From Neisseria lactamica (GTDB lineage: Bacteria; Pseudomonadota; Gammaproteobacteria; Burkholderiales; Neisseriaceae): a stretch of 13,330 nucleotides of DNA. Of the stretch, positions 13,101 to 13,330 are shown piece after piece. The stretch lies in the NCBI GenBank assembly GCA_001067655.1, contig JUNU01000156.1:1-13330 (forward strand). The letters run 5' to 3'. Made by a program: the position numbers and the translations under genes. Under the pieces are notes generated by a model that was not told where the DNA came from, searched no databases, and was given only the letters and a program-made list of their open reading frames with translations. Position 1 is the first letter of the stretch. Every line of letters starts with the position of its first letter.

Positions 13101-13330
13101 CGAGACTGTTGTGAACAACAGCGGCGTAACCGTCGGCGACAAAGTAGCGCTGAGCAAAGACGGTCTGAAAGCAGGCGATGTGAACATTACTGCCGACGGC
13201 ATCAACGCAGGCAACAAAGCCATCAGCAACGTCGCCAAAGGCGTAAAAGCCACCGACGCCGTCAACGTCGCCCAGCTGAACGAACAACTCGCCGCCACCG
13301 AAAAAACCACCACCGTCGTCGCCGGTAAGA
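7165..13330 (+). CDS. giant trimeric autotransporter adhesin (YadA/Hia type), 3' end beyond the window
   Basis: The frame is open for 2055 codons without a stop to the right edge. The protein is a surface adhesin of the type Vc secretion class, which trimerises through a C-terminal beta-barrel anchor that is not in the window. Residues 1-24 (MNKIYRVVWNETTQTWNAVA) are the extended signal peptide region (ESPR). A hydrophobic segment follows, with likely cleavage after AMA at residue 63. Residues 89 and 100 are the only two cysteines. Head 1 (124-808) and head 2 (976-1198) are YadA-type repeats. Necks with INGSQLYAT and VNGSQLYAT follow at 848-879 and 1233-1260. From 1261 on comes a stalk with five DAVNxxQL motifs and duplicated modules. 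A weak GAGAG ribosome site lies 6 bases upstream. The family is certain. The ligand, and whether it is orthologous to NhhA/Hsf, is unknown. Confidence 0.95.
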   Translation, partial: MNKIYRVVWNETTQTWNAVAEFAKAHGKTASSGIGGIVASAGVRFAFTAIMSGLLLASGQAMAAENSGKTLANGKAVAEAVEGTEYNTCYFDTVSYNVVCGDDNTTALDFIPQDNGQSPKQGKSVAIGQGAQTKGESNVAIGPNSATAETGSIAIGSSANAAKNQTIAIGQGAATKGQADIAIGKGAGPGSSSANGRNIAIGENALQSSTNSDNVIAIGTNAGSGSDSTQSIYIGNGANGMETKNVAIGNLAKTKSGSVGIGDSSNAQGRSSVAIGTSATVTEAAGNGISIGFNSNTSGMSAVAIGGASTVGKGANASGAASLAIMSTAIATGQRAIAVGESALGSGSYGIAIGGKANALGASSIAIGGSQDPTKGTNATGNFSTAIGYGAKTVNHDTTAVGKSSSANGLRATAFGVDSNADAENALAVGPQTAASAKGAIAVGFSTQATGLSSVAVGKEAIATKETSTSLGQNSKATANNAVAIGNKAVAAGTGNIVVGTNAGVYDDTVSAGRKVGADTVYIGADSGRNAYTNERQISIGKGTGNNATGVDNIALGLGSGAFVVGANNVAIGKEAGMGTDAQKLNVTSTVAIGEAAKGSFSNTVAIGKTALAEKESAVAVGMVSKASGDNSVAIGKTANASAHETIAIGHETVAGAVSSVAVGQRANASGSEAVALGIDSNASGRFAVAIGNMAKVTNSKLNGIAIGSNAVASEDYAMAMGLDTQATGNSSIAFGNTTKALAAEAIAIGHSANAAEGNTVALGVSATSAKAGAVTLGAYTKADAVKALALGYESHAVNENDVALGGGSLTEAHHSGDYTLNGNYTAAGTWSYGTVSVGKVDATTPANNFTRQIQNVSAGVISATSTDAINGSQLYATNSYLLNLGKNVKDALGGSTQIDDAGNLTLNNLGGTGKANVHDALEAMNNKIDQLGGGSSSHFYSVNTASNTRGNYNNNGATGLDALAAGADAQAAGDFAVAVGTGAQAVISNSIAIGKNASVNEDTASVAAVNGLTKGEGSVAIGANTKASGTNATAVGQSSNAYGQNSFAGGQSSKALGKSSVAVGDGAQATQDSATAIGAYSQSTEAGATALGFNTRATAFGTVAAGRNSKAVANNALALGNEADAQREDTIAIGYKAQATQNRAVAFGKNAQATAGDSFAFGDSAKASASNAIAFGKKANAAHADSIALGVNSATEAAVQTTSATVGDLTFGNFAGNAPSSTLSIGTAGKERTITNVAAGRISDSSTDAVNGSQLYATQNVMNKIGKSAVGVLGGNATIANDGTVKMTNIGGTGESTIHDAIASIHNASYKSFKLNTAKTNNTNGVAENYSLEEITNGATITLEAGQNIRLSQNKGAVSINTVDNPTFAGKITANGGLDMANNKIINVAKGSDPSDAVNFEQLSDAIKNVHVTTLTTVSNSTPFSYVGSNGKMLRREVAIDPLTQTRTVKFVDVENESVYTGNDVTIAALNPTDPQTSTPTIIGNVKDGQKQNDAVNVSQLDKVAKALGTKVNPADGTITAPDYTVISGNPDSSSVATYHTVGEALGALSDAVRTPLTFAADAGKPSTRRLGSTVTVKGGEADEAKLSANNIGVVSDDTTGTLNVKLAKELKGLTSSEFVDAAGGKTTVAADGVTVGTAANPVKLTTEGLSNGGKKATDIAAGVSNTDAVNVSQLTPLATALGATVNPTTGAVEVPNLVVTKTDGTQAAPVNTVQGALDNIGTELQKGLTFGGDNADKNFERKLGNTVLVKGGADAAKLSDNNIGVVSDDLNGTLNVKLAKDLQGLNSARFDTDGSSTTINGGNVTLVGKDGEVNASTAEGNTLTDKAGNTTKSVAGNIELTEASGNTNLLNTKGIELSNTDGGHSAFKADGSSISDKDGNKADTTATGITLTPAPNSGKQAVSLTKDGLDNGGNKISNVAAGEADTDAVNVAQLKANSGRVESGNNNIVVETDKTGGSNVYKVSTAKDLKADSLTAGETVVNNSGVTVGDKVALSKDGLKAGDVNITADGINAGNKAISNVAKGVKATDAVNVAQLNEQLAATEKTTTVVAGK
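7534..9588 (+). repeat. adhesin head 1, about 46 YadA-type repeats
   Basis: Residues 124-808 consist of left-handed parallel beta-roll repeats of about 14 residues with a core such as SVAIGxxAxA. I counted 46 copies of the AIG, AVG or ALG core, including degenerate ones such as LAIMST at 8131-8148. Two stretches beginning GTNAG (7819 and 8662) break the period with longer loops before YIG. The DNA repeats are diverged, so this is old duplication rather than an unstable satellite. Confidence 0.9.
9706..9801 (+). other. adhesin neck 1
   Basis: Residues 848-879, from NNFTRQIQNVSAG to DAINGSQLYATN, are a typical TAA neck that joins the wide beta-roll head to the narrower coiled-coil. It is followed by a linker (DALGGSTQIDDAGNLTLNNL) that recurs after neck 2. 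Confidence 0.88.
10090..10758 (+). repeat. adhesin head 2, about 15 YadA-type repeats
   Basis: Residues 976-1198 form a second beta-roll head, beginning FAVAVGTGAQA and ending SIALGVNSATEA, with 15 cores by my count. It ends just before an intragenic DUS. A second head below the first makes a beads-on-a-string fibre. Confidence 0.88.
10763..10774 (-). other. DNA uptake sequence inside the adhesin, after head 2
   Basis: TTCAGACGACCT is a perfect complement of the 12-mer DUS. In frame it encodes part of AVQTTSA, a non-repeat linker between head 2 and neck 2. Confidence 0.9.
10861..10944 (+). other. adhesin neck 2
   Basis: Residues 1233-1260, RTITNVAAG through DAVNGSQLYATQ, repeat the neck form seen at 9706-9801. 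The following GVLGGNATIANDGTVKMTNI matches the linker after neck 1, so head, neck and linker were duplicated together. Confidence 0.87.
11302..13278 (+). repeat. adhesin stalk with five NVAxG...DAVNxxQL motifs and two tandem modules of about 173 residues
   Basis: Neck-like stalk motifs lie at 11302-11376, 11611-11670, 12121-12192, 12901-12972 and 13207-13278. Between them, two tandem modules of about 520 bp begin near 11647 and 12169. They share DAVNVSQL, then an ALG-VNP stretch, then LTF (11836 and 12352) and end in LNVKLAKxLxGL. The 58-residue cores at 11836-12009 and 12352-12525 have 25 of their last 30 residues identical. Confidence 0.82.
12468..12479 (-). other. DNA uptake sequence inside the second stalk module
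   Basis: A perfect TTCAGACGACCT encodes VSDDL of the second stalk module. The same place in the first module (11952-11963) matches 10 of 12 bases and encodes VSDDT. Confidence 0.9.

Overview
This window looks like chromosomal DNA of a commensal Neisseria. Three things support this. The 12-mer AGGTCGTCTGAA or its complement occurs 17 times without mismatch by my reading. This is the DNA uptake sequence dialect called AG-mucDUS, reported for the N. mucosa / N. sicca / N. macacae group, not the ATGCCGTCTGAA form of the pathogens. Bases 1-51 are the end of a Correia repeat, a small mobile element typical of Neisseria. The housekeeping genes (hprA, mnmE, hemJ, folA, degV and a bolA/ibaG-type gene) are all betaproteobacterial in type.

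Layout. Bases 1-51 are a cut Correia element that points a promoter-like sequence at hprA (138-1088, +). hprA converges on mnmE (1350-2714, -), with two DUS hairpins between them. A 91-codon gene of unknown function (2844-3119, -) lies upstream of mnmE, separated from it by a DUS terminator. The gap 3120-3342 is divergent and leads into hemJ (3343-3768, +), then a CYTH-domain gene (3832-4296, +). These converge on folA (4576-5064, -) across an inverted repeat and a perfect DUS palindrome. A degV-family gene (5322-6212, +) starts divergently from folA and converges on a bolA-family gene (6342-6590, -).

Bases 6591-7164 form an AT-rich gap that holds an orphan DUS hairpin and two dyad sequences. 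From 7165 to the right edge runs one uninterrupted frame of 2055 codons with no stop. It is a giant trimeric autotransporter adhesin with an extended signal peptide, two YadA-type head domains separated by a neck, and a repetitive stalk. Its membrane anchor lies beyond the window.

The left 6.6 kb is a set of unrelated single-gene units, each insulated by DUS hairpins that probably act as bidirectional terminators. The right half is a surface adhesin built from duplicated modules. I saw no CRISPR array, tRNA, rRNA, transposase, prophage or defence system. The points most worth checking are the Correia promoter in front of hprA, the DUS that overlaps the hemJ ribosome binding site, the adhesin's lone N-terminal cysteine pair, its duplicated modules with embedded DUS copies, and the control sequences in the 574-base gap before it.
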